From: Hydrogenophilales bacterium
GTDB taxonomy: Bacteria; Pseudomonadota; Gammaproteobacteria; Burkholderiales; Thiobacillaceae
Assembly: GCA_023258975.1 (NCBI GenBank)
Contig: JAHFRD010000008.1
Coordinates: forward strand, 99,242 to 163,241
DNA: 64,000 bases
Reading direction: 5' to 3'
Positions 54,589-64,000 of the stretch are shown in pieces. The position numbers and the translations under genes are program-made. The notes beneath the pieces were generated by a model that made no database searches, was not told where the DNA came from, and saw nothing but the letters and a program-made list of their open reading frames with translations. The number at the start of each line of letters is the position of its first letter. Positions within the stretch are counted from its first letter, which is position 1.

Positions 54589-55758
54589 TTGACCTCGAAC
54601 AAATATGCCGCATTGATTGCCCTGGTCGCCATTGTGGTGGCATTGGTCGCGTGGTTTGCCGATCCGATCTGGCGGGTGGCGGCGGTAATCATCGTCGCGC
54701 TCGTGGTCTGGTTCGTCGCGGCCCGCTTCGGTGTAGCGCAACAGCAAGAAGCGGCGCCGATCGACCCGCTGGCCCACTATCGTGCCGACCTGGGTGTCCT
54801 GATCGACGACCTGGCCGCCGCCGGCCAGGTGCAATCCCGATCCAGCCATGAAGAACTGGAACGGGTGAAAGACCTGTTGCAAGAGGCCATCAACCAGCTC
54901 ATCGCCAATTTCCACGACATGAACCATCACGTCCAGTCGCAACGCGAACTGGCGCTGGCCATCGTCAACGGCATGAGCGAGGTCGGCAGCGAGGGGGAGT
55001 CGGTGAAATTCGCCGACTTCGTCATGGACACCTCGAAGACCATGGAATCCTTTGTCGACAACACGGTCGCCACCAGCAAGATCGCGATGGGCCTGGTGGA
55101 GACGATGGACACCATCAACAGCGAGGTGAACACCATGCTGAACATCCTCGCCGAGATCGAATCCATCGCCAAGCAAACCAATCTGCTCGCGCTCAATGCC
55201 GCCATCGAGGCGGCGCGCGCCGGCGAGGCGGGGCGCGGCTTCGCCGTGGTGGCCGACGAGGTGCGCAATCTTTCGCAACGAACCAACCAGTTCTCCCATG
55301 AGATTCGCGCGCACATGGATCAGGTGGACGGCTCACTGACCCGCGCCCACGACTCCATTTATGCCGTCGCCTCGATGGACATGAACTTCGCCCTGCAATC
55401 CAAGCAGCGCGTGCAGGACACCATGCTGCGTCTGGAAACCATCAACCTCGCGATGGCGGATGCCGCGCGCGGTATCGACGCGCACGCGACGGAAGTCTCC
55501 GCCGAGGTCAATCAGGCAGTGACCGCGCTCCAGTTCCAGGACATGTCCAGCCAATTGATCGGCCATGCCCAGGTGCGCCTGGAGGCGATCAGCGAAGGCG
55601 TGCATGGCGTGGCGCAATCCTTTGCCACCGCCACGGATATGGACGCGGCCATGACCGCGGCGCGTGAACGGGTCGCCGCCCTGTCCAACCTGGACAACAC
55701 CCGTTTCAACCCGGTCAAGCAAGACAGCCTGAGTTCCGGCGACATCGAACTGTTCTGA
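54589..55758 (+). CDS. Short methyl-accepting chemotaxis protein
   Basis: A 389-residue receptor-like protein starting at TTG with AGGGGA upstream. Two hydrophobic segments (about 8-23 and 27-47) with almost no loop between them anchor it; there is no periplasmic sensor domain. The signalling tip reads [22 protein letters not shown] with [14 protein letters not shown]. The C-terminal part, [19 protein letters not shown], has the QDxxxQxxxH pattern typical of such sensorless receptors. It probably detects an internal signal. It begins the cheY-cheA-cheW operon. Confidence 0.9.
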   Translation: MTSNKYAALIALVAIVVALVAWFADPIWRVAAVIIVALVVWFVAARFGVAQQQEAAPIDPLAHYRADLGVLIDDLAAAGQVQSRSSHEELERVKDLLQEAINQLIANFHDMNHHVQSQRELALAIVNGMSEVGSEGESVKFADFVMDTSKTMESFVDNTVATSKIAMGLVETMDTINSEVNTMLNILAEIESIAKQTNLLALNAAIEAARAGEAGRGFAVVADEVRNLSQRTNQFSHEIRAHMDQVDGSLTRAHDSIYAVASMDMNFALQSKQRVQDTMLRLETINLAMADAARGIDAHATEVSAEVNQAVTALQFQDMSSQLIGHAQVRLEAISEGVHGVAQSFATATDMDAAMTAARERVAALSNLDNTRFNPVKQDSLSSGDIELF

Positions 55759-55775
55759 ATAGCGAGGTAATGAAA

Positions 55776-56141
55776 ATGGCAAAAGTCGTATTGAGTGTTG
55801 ATGACTCCGCATCCATTCGCCAGATGGTGGCTTTCACCCTGAAAAGCGCCGGTTACGAAGTGGTCGAGGCAGTGGATGGCGAGGACGGCCTCGCCAAGGC
55901 GCGCGGGAAAAGCGCGGATCTCGTCCTCACCGACCAGAACATGCCGAAGATGGATGGCCTCTCGCTGATCAAGACGCTGCGCGGCCTGCCGCAATACCGC
56001 TCGACACCGATCCTGATGCTGACCACCGAGTCTTCCGACGCCATGAAGGCGGCGGGCAAGGCGGCCGGGGCCACGGGCTGGCTGGTGAAGCCGTTCGATC
56101 CGCAAAAACTGCTGGAAGTGGTCAAGAAGGTTCTCGGTTGA
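55776..56141 (+). CDS. cheY: Chemotaxis response regulator CheY
   Basis: A 121-residue receiver domain with SVDDSASIRQMV, phospho-acceptor Asp in LVLTDQNMPKMDG, Thr in MLTTESS and Lys in WLVKPFDP. It carries CheA phosphate to the motor or another output. The ATG at 55776 is eight bases after GAGG, better than the ATG two codons earlier. Confidence 0.93.
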   Translation: MAKVVLSVDDSASIRQMVAFTLKSAGYEVVEAVDGEDGLAKARGKSADLVLTDQNMPKMDGLSLIKTLRGLPQYRSTPILMLTTESSDAMKAAGKAAGATGWLVKPFDPQKLLEVVKKVLG

Positions 56142-56245
56142 TGAGGCGCTGAACGGTGACCGGCCTTACCGCTACCTGCTTTCCGCGCTTTGCTCGCCTT
56201 GCTTTCATGAGCCGGAACGACGCACACCGGAAGATCAAACCTGCG

Positions 56246-56268
56246 GTAGGAGCGCCGCTGGCGGCGCG
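56246..56268. repeat. REP-like palindrome, GTAGGAGCGCCGC family
   Basis: GTAGGAGCGCCGCTGGCGGCGC lies in the cheY-cheA gap and is a near copy of 23958-23980. Confidence 0.75.
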
Positions 56269-56406
56269 ATGCGCCGACAGGCGCAAAGGTGATGCGTGTG
56301 GTCTCGGCGAATGTTCCGCCCTGCGCCACTACCGGGGCGGTCGCGCCGCCAGCCGCGCTCCCGCCAGGCTGCCGTGCTGTTTCACGTTGTCCCCACGGGA
56401 GATGCC

Positions 56407-58818
56407 ATGAGCATCGACATGAGCCAGTTTTACCAGGTGTTTTTCGACGAAACGTCGGAACACCTGGCAAGCATGGAAACCCTGCTGCTCAACCTGGATG
56501 TGGAGAGCCCATCCCTGGAAGACCTCAACGCCATCTTCCGGGCGGCACACTCCATCAAGGGCGGCAGCGGCACCTTCGGTTTCACCGACATGACCGGCGT
56601 GACCCATGTACTGGAAACGCTGCTGGATCGGTTGCGCAAGGAGGAACTGCGCCTGCGCCCGGACATGGTCGATGCCTTTCTGGCCGCCGGCGACGTTCTG
56701 CGTGCGCAACTGGAGCACCACCAGGGCGCCCCGGAAGCCGATGCCGGCGAGATCGAGTCCGTCTGCGCGCGCCTGAACCAGTTGGCCTCCGGAGAGGTTT
56801 CCGACGTTTTTTCCAATCCGGTCGCCGCTCCGCCCGCGGTCAAATCCGCGCCCGCCCCGGAAGCGCCCGCCGCCGAGGCGCCCAAGGCGCGCCGCGTCCG
56901 CCTGGAATGTGACCTGCCGGCCGGCGTCGCGGGCGACCCCGGCATGCTGGCGAATCTGCTCGACGGTCTGGCGGAAATCGCCGCGCTGGACATGCAACAA
57001 CGTCCCGACGCCGCCCATCCGCGTCTCGCGGTGACGCTGACCACACAGAAAAACGATGCCGAGTTGAAAGAGGCGATGTCGTTCCACTTGTCGCCGGAAG
57101 AGATCACGCTTTCCGACCCCGACATGCCGGCGGCCGCCGCAGAGCCCGCCGACGATGGTTTCGGATTTTTCGACGACGTGCCCGGCCTTCCCGTCGCGGC
57201 GAGCGATGACGGCTTCGGCTTCTTCGATGACGCGCCCGGCCTCCCCGATGCCACGGTGGATGCCCTGCTCGGCGCGCGGCCGGCCATCCCGGACGAGGAT
57301 GGAAGCGGCGCCTATGGCCTGTTCGAGGACGCCGCCGGGAAACGGGAAAACCTGCCCAACCGCGACATCGCCCCCGGCGACAGCCCGGCCGCCATCGAAG
57401 GCCAGGGCTACGGCATTTTCGTGGATGCCCCCGGCGGTGTCGGCCTGTTCGACGACGCGCCGGGCAGCCAGCACATGATCCTGGCCACCGCCCCGGCCCC
57501 GCTGGGCGGCGGCGCGAGCGGGCAAGTGGCGGCCCCCGGCCGCCGCCTCACCGATGCCCCGGCCATCGAAACCGCCAAGACCGGCCGCCGCGACAACGAC
57601 AAGACCGTCACCGCCGCCAACAGCGAGACCAGCATCCGGGTTTCCGTGGAGAAGGTGGATCAACTCATCAACCTGGTGGGCGAACTGGTCATCACCCAGG
57701 CCATGCTGGCCGAAGCCGCCAGCTATCTCGACCCGGTACAGGCGGAAAAACTCCTCGCCGGCATCGACCTGCTCTCCCGCAACACCCGCGACATGCAGGA
57801 ATCGGTGATGTCCATCCGCATGCTGCCGATGAGCATGGTGTTCAGCCGCTTCCCGCGCGTGGTGCGCGACCTCGCCGGCAAACTGAACAAGCAGGTGGAG
57901 ATGAAGACCATCGGCGAGAACACCGAACTGGACAAGGGCCTGATCGAAAAAATCAGCGACCCCATGACCCATCTGGTGCGCAACAGCCTCGACCACGGCA
58001 TCGAAACGCCGGAAACCCGGGTCATGGCCGGCAAGAATCCGAAAGGCACGCTCACCCTCAAGGCCAGCCATCAGGGCGGCAACATCGTCATCGAAGTGAT
58101 CGACGACGGCGCCGGCCTCAACCGCAGCCGCATCCTCGGCAAAGCCAGGGAGCGCGGCCTGCCGGTGAACGACGCCATGTCCGACCATGAGGTCTGGCAA
58201 CTCATCTTCGCGCCCGGCTTCTCCACCGCCGATGTGGTCACCGATGTATCGGGGCGCGGTGTCGGCATGGACGTGGTGAAGCGCAACATCGAAGGCATGG
58301 GCGGCCGCGTGGAACTGGAATCGTCCACCGGCCACGGCACCCGCACGGTGATCCGCCTGCCGCTCACCCTGGCCATCCTCGACGGCATGTCGGTGGGCGT
58401 CGGCGGCGAGACCTTCATCGTGCCCATCACCAGCGTGATCGAATCCCTGCAACCTCGGCTGGAAGACATCCGCACGATGGCCGGCGACTCGCGCATGGTG
58501 CACATCCGCGGCGAATACCTGCCGTTCGTGTCGCTGGCCGAGGCCTTCAACCTGCCCGGCGTGGAAGTCATCACCAGAGGCATCGTGGTGGTGGTGGAAA
58601 CCGAGGATGGCAAAGCCGCGCTGTTCGTCGATGAACTCCTGGGCCAGCACCAGGTGGTCATCAAGAACCTGGAAGAGAACTACCGCAAGGTGCCGGGCGT
58701 TTCCGGCGCCACCATCATGGGCGACGGCCGCGTCGCCCTGATCCTGGATGTGACCGCCGTGACCCGCATGGGGCTGGTCGGGTCCGGCAACCACGCACGA
58801 CGCAAGCTGGCCGCTTGA
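56407..58818 (+). CDS. cheA: Chemotaxis histidine kinase CheA
   Basis: An 803-residue kinase. The P1 domain has phospho-His in FRAAHSIKGGSGTFGF (about 47). After a P2-like region (about 160-240), a linker holds five copies of a motif like GFGFFDDAPG (about 252-365). P3 follows (VDQLINLVGELVITQAML), then the ATP domain (HLVRNSLDHGIETP, DDGAGLN, GRGVGMDVVKRNI) and the CheW-like P5. The start has GGGAGA upstream. It should phosphorylate CheY and receive input from the receptors encoded on both sides. Confidence 0.96.
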   Translation: MSIDMSQFYQVFFDETSEHLASMETLLLNLDVESPSLEDLNAIFRAAHSIKGGSGTFGFTDMTGVTHVLETLLDRLRKEELRLRPDMVDAFLAAGDVLRAQLEHHQGAPEADAGEIESVCARLNQLASGEVSDVFSNPVAAPPAVKSAPAPEAPAAEAPKARRVRLECDLPAGVAGDPGMLANLLDGLAEIAALDMQQRPDAAHPRLAVTLTTQKNDAELKEAMSFHLSPEEITLSDPDMPAAAAEPADDGFGFFDDVPGLPVAASDDGFGFFDDAPGLPDATVDALLGARPAIPDEDGSGAYGLFEDAAGKRENLPNRDIAPGDSPAAIEGQGYGIFVDAPGGVGLFDDAPGSQHMILATAPAPLGGGASGQVAAPGRRLTDAPAIETAKTGRRDNDKTVTAANSETSIRVSVEKVDQLINLVGELVITQAMLAEAASYLDPVQAEKLLAGIDLLSRNTRDMQESVMSIRMLPMSMVFSRFPRVVRDLAGKLNKQVEMKTIGENTELDKGLIEKISDPMTHLVRNSLDHGIETPETRVMAGKNPKGTLTLKASHQGGNIVIEVIDDGAGLNRSRILGKARERGLPVNDAMSDHEVWQLIFAPGFSTADVVTDVSGRGVGMDVVKRNIEGMGGRVELESSTGHGTRTVIRLPLTLAILDGMSVGVGGETFIVPITSVIESLQPRLEDIRTMAGDSRMVHIRGEYLPFVSLAEAFNLPGVEVITRGIVVVVETEDGKAALFVDELLGQHQVVIKNLEENYRKVPGVSGATIMGDGRVALILDVTAVTRMGLVGSGNHARRKLAA

Positions 58819-58842
58819 TTGACGCGGACTGAGGAGACAGGA

Positions 58843-59325
58843 ATGGAACACAGTGAAAACTCGGGAACCGCCAATTCCGGCGAATTCCTCACCTTCACCC
58901 TGGGAGCGGAGGAATACGGCATCGACATCCTCAAGGTGCAGGAGATCCGCGGCTACGACACGGTGACCAAGATCGCCAACTCGCCCCCCTTCATCAAGGG
59001 CGTGATCAACCTGCGCGGCGTCATCGTTCCCATCGTCGATCTCCGGATCAAGTTCAGCCTGGGAGAACCGACCTACGACCAGTTCACCGTGGTCATCATC
59101 CTCAACATCGGCAAGCGGGTGATGGGCGTCGTCGTCGATGGCGTCTCCGACGTGATCCAGTTGAGTTCCGCCAACCTGCACCCGGCCCCCGAATTCGGTT
59201 CCATTCTCGACACCCGCTACATCCTCGGTCTGGGCACGGTGGAAGAACGCATGATCATCGTGGTGGACATCGAAAAACTCATGACCAGCACGGAAATGTC
59301 GCTGGTCGAAGCCGCCACGGCCTGA
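58843..59325 (+). CDS. cheW: Chemotaxis coupling protein CheW
   Basis: A 160-residue adaptor linking receptors and Che[45 protein letters not shown] and [13 protein letters not shown]. The ATG at 58843 has GAGGAGA upstream. Length is standard. Confidence 0.96.
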   Translation: MEHSENSGTANSGEFLTFTLGAEEYGIDILKVQEIRGYDTVTKIANSPPFIKGVINLRGVIVPIVDLRIKFSLGEPTYDQFTVVIILNIGKRVMGVVVDGVSDVIQLSSANLHPAPEFGSILDTRYILGLGTVEERMIIVVDIEKLMTSTEMSLVEAATA

Positions 59326-59340
59326 AAGGAGAGAAAACTT

Positions 59341-62052
59341 ATGAAAGCCTGGCTCGCCAACCTGTCCATCCAAACCCGATTGATCGCCATCTTCATGCAG
59401 ATCATCGTGGTCATCGCCGCCGTCGGCGCCAACGGCATCCTCGGCATGAAACACACCAACCAGGGGTTGGAAACCGTGGTCAACGGCCGCGTGCTGCCGT
59501 TCAGCCATATCAAGAACGTCGCCGACGCCTATGCCGTCTCCATCATCGACGCCACCAACAAGGCCAATGCCGGCGTGTTCACCGCCGAGGAAGCCAGCGC
59601 CTCGATCAGCGAGGCGCGCAGGATCATCAAGGATTCCTGGGGCCTCTATACCGCCGGCGGAATCAGCGCCGACGACAAGGTGCTGGTCGAACAGGCCGCG
59701 CCCTTGTTCGCGGCGGCCGACGCGGAAACCGACAAGGTGCAAACCGTGCTCCAAGGCAAGAGCGGCAAGGTGGCCGGCCAACTCCAGGGCAACATCGGCC
59801 CGCTCTACGCCGCCATCGACCCGATCAGCGGCCATCTCAGCACCCTGCTCATCATCCAGCTCTCCTTCGCCCGCGCCGAATTCAACCAGGCGGCGGCGGA
59901 TTACGATCATCAGCACCTGCTGGCCTGGCTGATCGGCGGCCTCGGCACCGCCCTGGCGCTGCTGTTCGTCTGGCTGCTGCTGCGCTCCATCGTGCGCCCG
60001 CTGCAGCGGCTGTCGGGCGAGATCGACGCCATCGCCGCCGGCAATGCCGGAGCCGACGTGGTGGTGGATCGCCATGATGAAATCGGCGCCGTCGCGGACA
60101 GCTTCAAACGCCTGCGCGACAAATTGAGCCAGGATGTGGCGAACGCGGAAGCCGTCGCGCGCGAAAGCAAGCGTATCCGCTTCGCCCTGGACAACGTCGA
60201 TTCCAACGTGATGATGGCCGACAACGAGCGGCGCATCATTTACGTCAACCACGCCACGCAATCCCTGTTCAAGCGCGCCGCTGCCGACCTGCGCAAGCAA
60301 CTGCCGAACTTCGACCCCGACAAGCTCCTGGGCAGCAGCATCGACAATTACCACAAGAATCCTGGCCATCAGAACGGCATGTTGAGCAATCTGGACGGCA
60401 CCCACAAAGGCACGCTGACGATCGGCGGCCGCACCATGACCGTGATCGCCAATCCGGTGATCGACGACCAGGGCCAGCGCCTGGGCTCGATCGTGCAGTG
60501 GGGAGACCGCACCAATGAAATCGCGGTCGAGCGCGAGATCGCCAATCTGGTGGAAGCCGCCAGCTTCGGCGACTTCAGCCAACGTCTGGCCAGTGCCGGC
60601 AAGGAAGGTTTCTTCCTGCAACTCGGCGAGGGCATCAACCGCCTGCTGGAGACCACGGAACATGGCATGAACGATGTGGTTCGCGTGCTCAGGGCGCTCT
60701 CGCAGGGCGATCTCAGCCAGCGCATCGACGCCGACTACCAGGGTCTGTTCGGGCAACTCAAGGAAGTCACCAACGCCACCAGCACCCACCTATCCGAAAT
60801 CGTCAGCCAGATCCGCGAGGCCACCGATGCGATCAACACCGCCGCGCGGGAAATCGCCAGCGGCAACGCCGACCTCTCCGGACGCACCGAGGCGCAAGCC
60901 TCCAACCTGGAGGAAACCGCTTCCAGCATGGAAGAGTTCACTTCCACCGTGCGCCAGAACGCCGACAACGCGCGCCAGGCCAATCAACTCGCCAAGGGCG
61001 CGGCCGACATCGCGAAAAAGGGCGGCAGCGTGGTGGGCGAGGTGGTGCATACGATGGGGGCCATCGCCGGCAGTTCCAAGAAGATCGCCGACATCATCAG
61101 CGTGATCGACGGCATCGCCTTCCAGACCAACATCCTGGCGCTCAACGCCGCCGTGGAAGCGGCGCGGGCCGGCGAACAGGGGCGCGGCTTCGCGGTGGTC
61201 GCGGGCGAGGTGCGCAGCCTGGCGCAGCGTTCCGCCGGAGCCGCCAAGGAAATCAAAACCCTCATCTCCGACTCGGTGGACAAGGTCAACATCGGCTACA
61301 AGCAGGTGGAGCAGGCGGGCCAGACGATGGATGAGATCGTCGGGGCGGTGAAGCGCGTCACCGACATCATGGGCGAGATCAGCGCCGCCAGCGGCGAGCA
61401 GAGCCAGGGCATCGAACAGGTCAACAACGCCATCGCCCAGATGGATGAAACCACGCAGCAGAACGCGGCGCTGGTGGAAGAGGCGGCCGCCGCAGCGGAA
61501 ACCCTGCAGGATCAGGCCGCCGCGTTGAGCCAGGCGGTCGCCGTGTTCAAACTGGGCGGTGGTCGCGGCGCCCTGGCGACCGTCGGCCAGGTCAAATCGG
61601 CCGCCCACCCGTCGCGCGCGTTGTCCGGCGCGCGGAAATCCCTGCCCGGCCCGAAACCGGTGGCGCCCGCGTCGCACGCCGCCGCCACGCACGCCAGCGA
61701 TGTCGATTTCGACGCCATCATCGACGCCCACCAGGCATGGAAACAAAAACTGCGCAGCGCCATCGGCGGCGGCGAGGAAAAGAACCTGAATCCGGACGAC
61801 GTCTGCAAGGACAACCTGTGCGCCCTGGGCAAATGGATCTACGGCGCCGGCAAGGAATACGCGCACATCCCCGAATACGAACCCCTGCGCCACACCCACG
61901 CCGATTTCCACATGTGCGCGGCCGACATCCTGCGCCACGCGCAAACGGGCGACAAAGACGGCGCCAATGCCATGCTGGTGGGTGATTTCTTCGATCTGTC
62001 GAACCGCACCGTACAGCACATCGTCGCGATGAAGCGGCATCATGGGCACTGA
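59341..62052 (+). CDS. Methyl-accepting chemotaxis protein with PAS and zinc-binding CZB domains
   Basis: A 903-residue receptor: helix about 13-33, a four-helix periplasmic domain, helix about 197-220, HAMP, a PAS domain ([24 protein letters not shown], about 280-300), a second HAMP-like region, and a signalling domain with [22 protein letters not shown]. The last 110 residues are a chemoreceptor zinc-binding domain: [19 protein letters not shown] and HTHADFHMC supply the 3His-1Cys site. CZB domains sense zinc or hypochlorous acid in other bacteria. It ends 63 bases before a partly similar receptor. Confidence 0.94.
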   Translation: MKAWLANLSIQTRLIAIFMQIIVVIAAVGANGILGMKHTNQGLETVVNGRVLPFSHIKNVADAYAVSIIDATNKANAGVFTAEEASASISEARRIIKDSWGLYTAGGISADDKVLVEQAAPLFAAADAETDKVQTVLQGKSGKVAGQLQGNIGPLYAAIDPISGHLSTLLIIQLSFARAEFNQAAADYDHQHLLAWLIGGLGTALALLFVWLLLRSIVRPLQRLSGEIDAIAAGNAGADVVVDRHDEIGAVADSFKRLRDKLSQDVANAEAVARESKRIRFALDNVDSNVMMADNERRIIYVNHATQSLFKRAAADLRKQLPNFDPDKLLGSSIDNYHKNPGHQNGMLSNLDGTHKGTLTIGGRTMTVIANPVIDDQGQRLGSIVQWGDRTNEIAVEREIANLVEAASFGDFSQRLASAGKEGFFLQLGEGINRLLETTEHGMNDVVRVLRALSQGDLSQRIDADYQGLFGQLKEVTNATSTHLSEIVSQIREATDAINTAAREIASGNADLSGRTEAQASNLEETASSMEEFTSTVRQNADNARQANQLAKGAADIAKKGGSVVGEVVHTMGAIAGSSKKIADIISVIDGIAFQTNILALNAAVEAARAGEQGRGFAVVAGEVRSLAQRSAGAAKEIKTLISDSVDKVNIGYKQVEQAGQTMDEIVGAVKRVTDIMGEISAASGEQSQGIEQVNNAIAQMDETTQQNAALVEEAAAAAETLQDQAAALSQAVAVFKLGGGRGALATVGQVKSAAHPSRALSGARKSLPGPKPVAPASHAAATHASDVDFDAIIDAHQAWKQKLRSAIGGGEEKNLNPDDVCKDNLCALGKWIYGAGKEYAHIPEYEPLRHTHADFHMCAADILRHAQTGDKDGANAMLVGDFFDLSNRTVQHIVAMKRHHGH

Positions 62053-62115
62053 GCGGCCACTGAGTTGCCACCGAACAGCCATCGCGCGGCATTCAAATAA
62101 CCAGGAGCTCGCACC

Positions 62116-64000
62116 ATGCGCCAGAACCTCCCCGTGACCGGCAATGAATACCTGCTGCGCGACGGCATCCAGATCGTCTCGGCGACCGACACCAGGGGCA
62201 TCATCACCTTCTGCAACCCGGATTTCATCGAAGCCAGCGGCTTCACCGAATCGGAACTGATGGGCGCGCCGCACAACCTCCTGCGCCACCCGGACATGCC
62301 GGAGGTCGCGTTCAAGGATCTCTGGGACACCCTGGCGGCCGGCCACCCCTGGTCCGGCCTGGTGAAGAACCGGCGCAAGAACGGCGACCACTACTGGGTG
62401 CGCGCCTACGCCAGCCCGATCAAGCAGGACGGCCAGATCACCGGCCACCTCTCGATCCGCGCCAAGCCCGGCCGCGACGAGGTGGCCGCCGCCGAGGCGC
62501 TCTACAAGGACATCCGCGAAGGCCGCGCCAAGGGCATCTATCTCAAGGAAGGCCGTCTGCTGCACACCGGCTTGCGCGGCGTCATCGAAAACTTCCAGAA
62601 CATGAGCCTGCGCGCCCGCCTGGCCGGCGCCGCCGTTCTGATGGCGCTGTTTCTGGCGATCATCGGCGGTATCGGCCTGTTCGGGATGCACAAATCCAAC
62701 CAGATCATCGAGGAGGTCTATACCAAGGCGCTGGAACCGGCCAAGCAGGCCGATCAGATCCGCTACCTGCTCTCGGACAGCCGCGGCCAGGTATTGCTCG
62801 GCATGCAGCACAACCCGGCCTACCCGATCGCCAAGATGCACGACCACGCCATTCAGATGCATCTCGATGCCATCACCGACAACAGCAACCAGATCAACAA
62901 GGCCTGGGCCAATCTATCCAAAGTGGAGTTCGACCCCCAGGTCGCCACCACCGCTTCGGTGAAAGCCGCCCTGGAAAAATTCCAGGCCGCGCGCACCCGT
63001 TTCGGCCTGGAAGGTATCTTCCCCGCCAAATCCGCCTTGCAGGCCACGATGTATGACGAGATCGGCGACATGCTGATCGACAACATCAACCCGCTCTACA
63101 AAACGCTCAACGAGGCAACCAACGCCCTGTTGGTGACGCTGGACAACTATGCCCAGGAGCAGCGCAAGGCCGCCGAATCACGCGCCGCGACCTTGCGCAA
63201 CTTCATGCTGCTGGTTTTTTTCCTGGCCATCGCCGGCGCCGGCGGCCTGGGCTGGCTGTTGATGCGCGCCATCGTGCTGCCCTTGCGGCGCACGATGGGC
63301 TACTTCAACAAAATATCCGAAGGCCGCTACGACAATGCCATCCAGGTGGATCGCCACGATGAAATCGGCAAGGTGCTGGAAGCCCTGGCCAACATGCAGA
63401 TCAAACTGGGGTATGACGTCGCCGAATCGCATCGTGTCGCCAACGAGAGCCTGCGCGTGAAGATCGCCCTGGACAACGTCTCCTCCGGCGTGATGATGGC
63501 GGACATGGAACGCCGCATCGTTTACGCCAACAAAGCGGTTCTGGGCATGTTCCGGGCCGCGCAGGAGGATATCCGCAAGCAACTACCCAACTTCGACGCC
63601 GACAAACTACTGGGTGCGAGCATCGACGTCTTCCACCGAAATCCTTCGCATCAAGCCGGCATGCTGGCCACCCTCTCCGATACCTACCGCGGCAGCATCG
63701 AAGTCGGCGGCCGTACCATGACGATGGTGGCCAACCCGGTGATCAACGACAAGGGCAAGCGCCTGGGCGCCGTGGTGGAATGGGCCGACCGCACGGGCGA
63801 AGTCGCCGTGGAAAAGGAAGTGGCGAGCCTGGTCGATGCGGCGGCGGCGGGCGATTTCAGCCAACGCCTGAGCCGGCAGGGCAAGGAAGGCTTCTTCCTG
63901 CAACTGGCGACCGGCATCAACCACCTGGTGGAAACCAGCGAGCGCGGCATGAACGACGTTGCCCGCGTGCTCAAGGCGCTGGCCGCCGGCGACCTCGGCG
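62116..64000 (+). CDS. Aer-like PAS methyl-accepting chemotaxis protein, N-terminal part (runs off window)
   Basis: Open from the ATG at 62116 (AGGAG upstream) to the edge; 628 codons are visible. An N-terminal PAS domain matches the redox receptor Aer (TDTRGIITFCNPDFIEASGF and the FAD-site segment LLRHPDMPEVAFKDLW, then WVRAYASPI). Next are a helix near 172-192, a periplasmic helical region, a second helix near 360-378, HAMP and a second PAS (KIALDNVSSGVMMADMERRIVYANKA) very similar to that of the upstream receptor. The signalling tip lies beyond the window. It probably senses redox or energy state. Confidence 0.93.
   Translation, partial: MRQNLPVTGNEYLLRDGIQIVSATDTRGIITFCNPDFIEASGFTESELMGAPHNLLRHPDMPEVAFKDLWDTLAAGHPWSGLVKNRRKNGDHYWVRAYASPIKQDGQITGHLSIRAKPGRDEVAAAEALYKDIREGRAKGIYLKEGRLLHTGLRGVIENFQNMSLRARLAGAAVLMALFLAIIGGIGLFGMHKSNQIIEEVYTKALEPAKQADQIRYLLSDSRGQVLLGMQHNPAYPIAKMHDHAIQMHLDAITDNSNQINKAWANLSKVEFDPQVATTASVKAALEKFQAARTRFGLEGIFPAKSALQATMYDEIGDMLIDNINPLYKTLNEATNALLVTLDNYAQEQRKAAESRAATLRNFMLLVFFLAIAGAGGLGWLLMRAIVLPLRRTMGYFNKISEGRYDNAIQVDRHDEIGKVLEALANMQIKLGYDVAESHRVANESLRVKIALDNVSSGVMMADMERRIVYANKAVLGMFRAAQEDIRKQLPNFDADKLLGASIDVFHRNPSHQAGMLATLSDTYRGSIEVGGRTMTMVANPVINDKGKRLGAVVEWADRTGEVAVEKEVASLVDAAAAGDFSQRLSRQGKEGFFLQLATGINHLVETSERGMNDVARVLKALAAGDLG

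Noticed and set aside
56329..60789. Minus-strand open frame of almost 1490 codons under cheA-cheW and the receptor
   Set aside because: It is antisense to several clear chemotaxis genes, lacks any domain and shows the composition typical of antisense high-GC frames.

Overview
The window is GC-rich chromosomal DNA from a betaproteobacterium. Gene order and protein types suggest Rhodocyclales or Nitrosomonadales, possibly a lithotrophic lineage, but no rRNA is present and the genus cannot be fixed. The evidence is the PilG-PilH-PilI-PilJ-ChpA block behind hemL/thiE/thiD and a rubredoxin, a DsrS-like protein, a DUF2863 protein, cytochrome c4, and many c-type cytochromes. No phage, insertion sequence or CRISPR array was seen. 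The mobile component is a set of REP-like palindromes that abut, and often supply, the stop codons of neighbouring genes.

Layout. 1-1773: 5' part of a large secreted DUF11-repeat protein (minus). 1.9-4.8 kb: polA, carrying an in-frame repeat insertion. 5.2-6.2 kb: a small Lys/Ala-rich exported peptide and a membrane protein resembling an inactive M48/M56 peptidase. 6.3-14.2 kb (minus): one tightly coupled operon, outer-membrane factor, adaptor (frameshifted here), heavy-metal RND pump, alpha/beta hydrolase, acyl carrier protein and ketoacyl synthase. 14.4-16.4 kb: a divergent metal-type two-component system. 16.6-19.8 kb: a Cyc2-like cytochrome-porin followed by monoheme c, cytochrome c' and diheme c genes. 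TTAC-N6-GTAA sites lie at the pump/regulator promoter region and, twice, before the cytochrome-porin, suggesting shared control.

19.9-24.8 kb: folE2, dsrS-hemL-thiE-thiD (minus). 24.9-35.3 kb: rubredoxin, a solute-binding/rhodanese fusion and the twitching-type chemosensory operon pilGHIJ-chpA. 35.4-37.7 kb: cytochrome c4, DedA and a beta-propeller protein. 37.8-43.5 kb (minus): tgt, DUF898, an M48 peptidase relic, yajC, secD and secF. 43.7-49.1 kb: MscS channel, DUF192 protein, RhlE-type helicase, an unknown membrane protein, queA and tRNA-Leu(CAA). 49.2-54.5 kb: EI24 protein, acpS, nagZ, CDF transporter, DUF2863, family-5 uracil-DNA glycosylase and a 4-OT tautomerase. 54.6-64 kb: a second chemotaxis operon, short receptor, cheY, cheA, cheW, a PAS/CZB receptor and an Aer-like receptor that runs off the window.

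The most unusual parts are the Cyc2-like cluster and its apparent shared regulation with the metal pump, the coupling of an RND pump to an ACP/ketosynthase/hydrolase trio, and a 158-bp dispersed repeat whose hairpin loop is inverted between its two copies.
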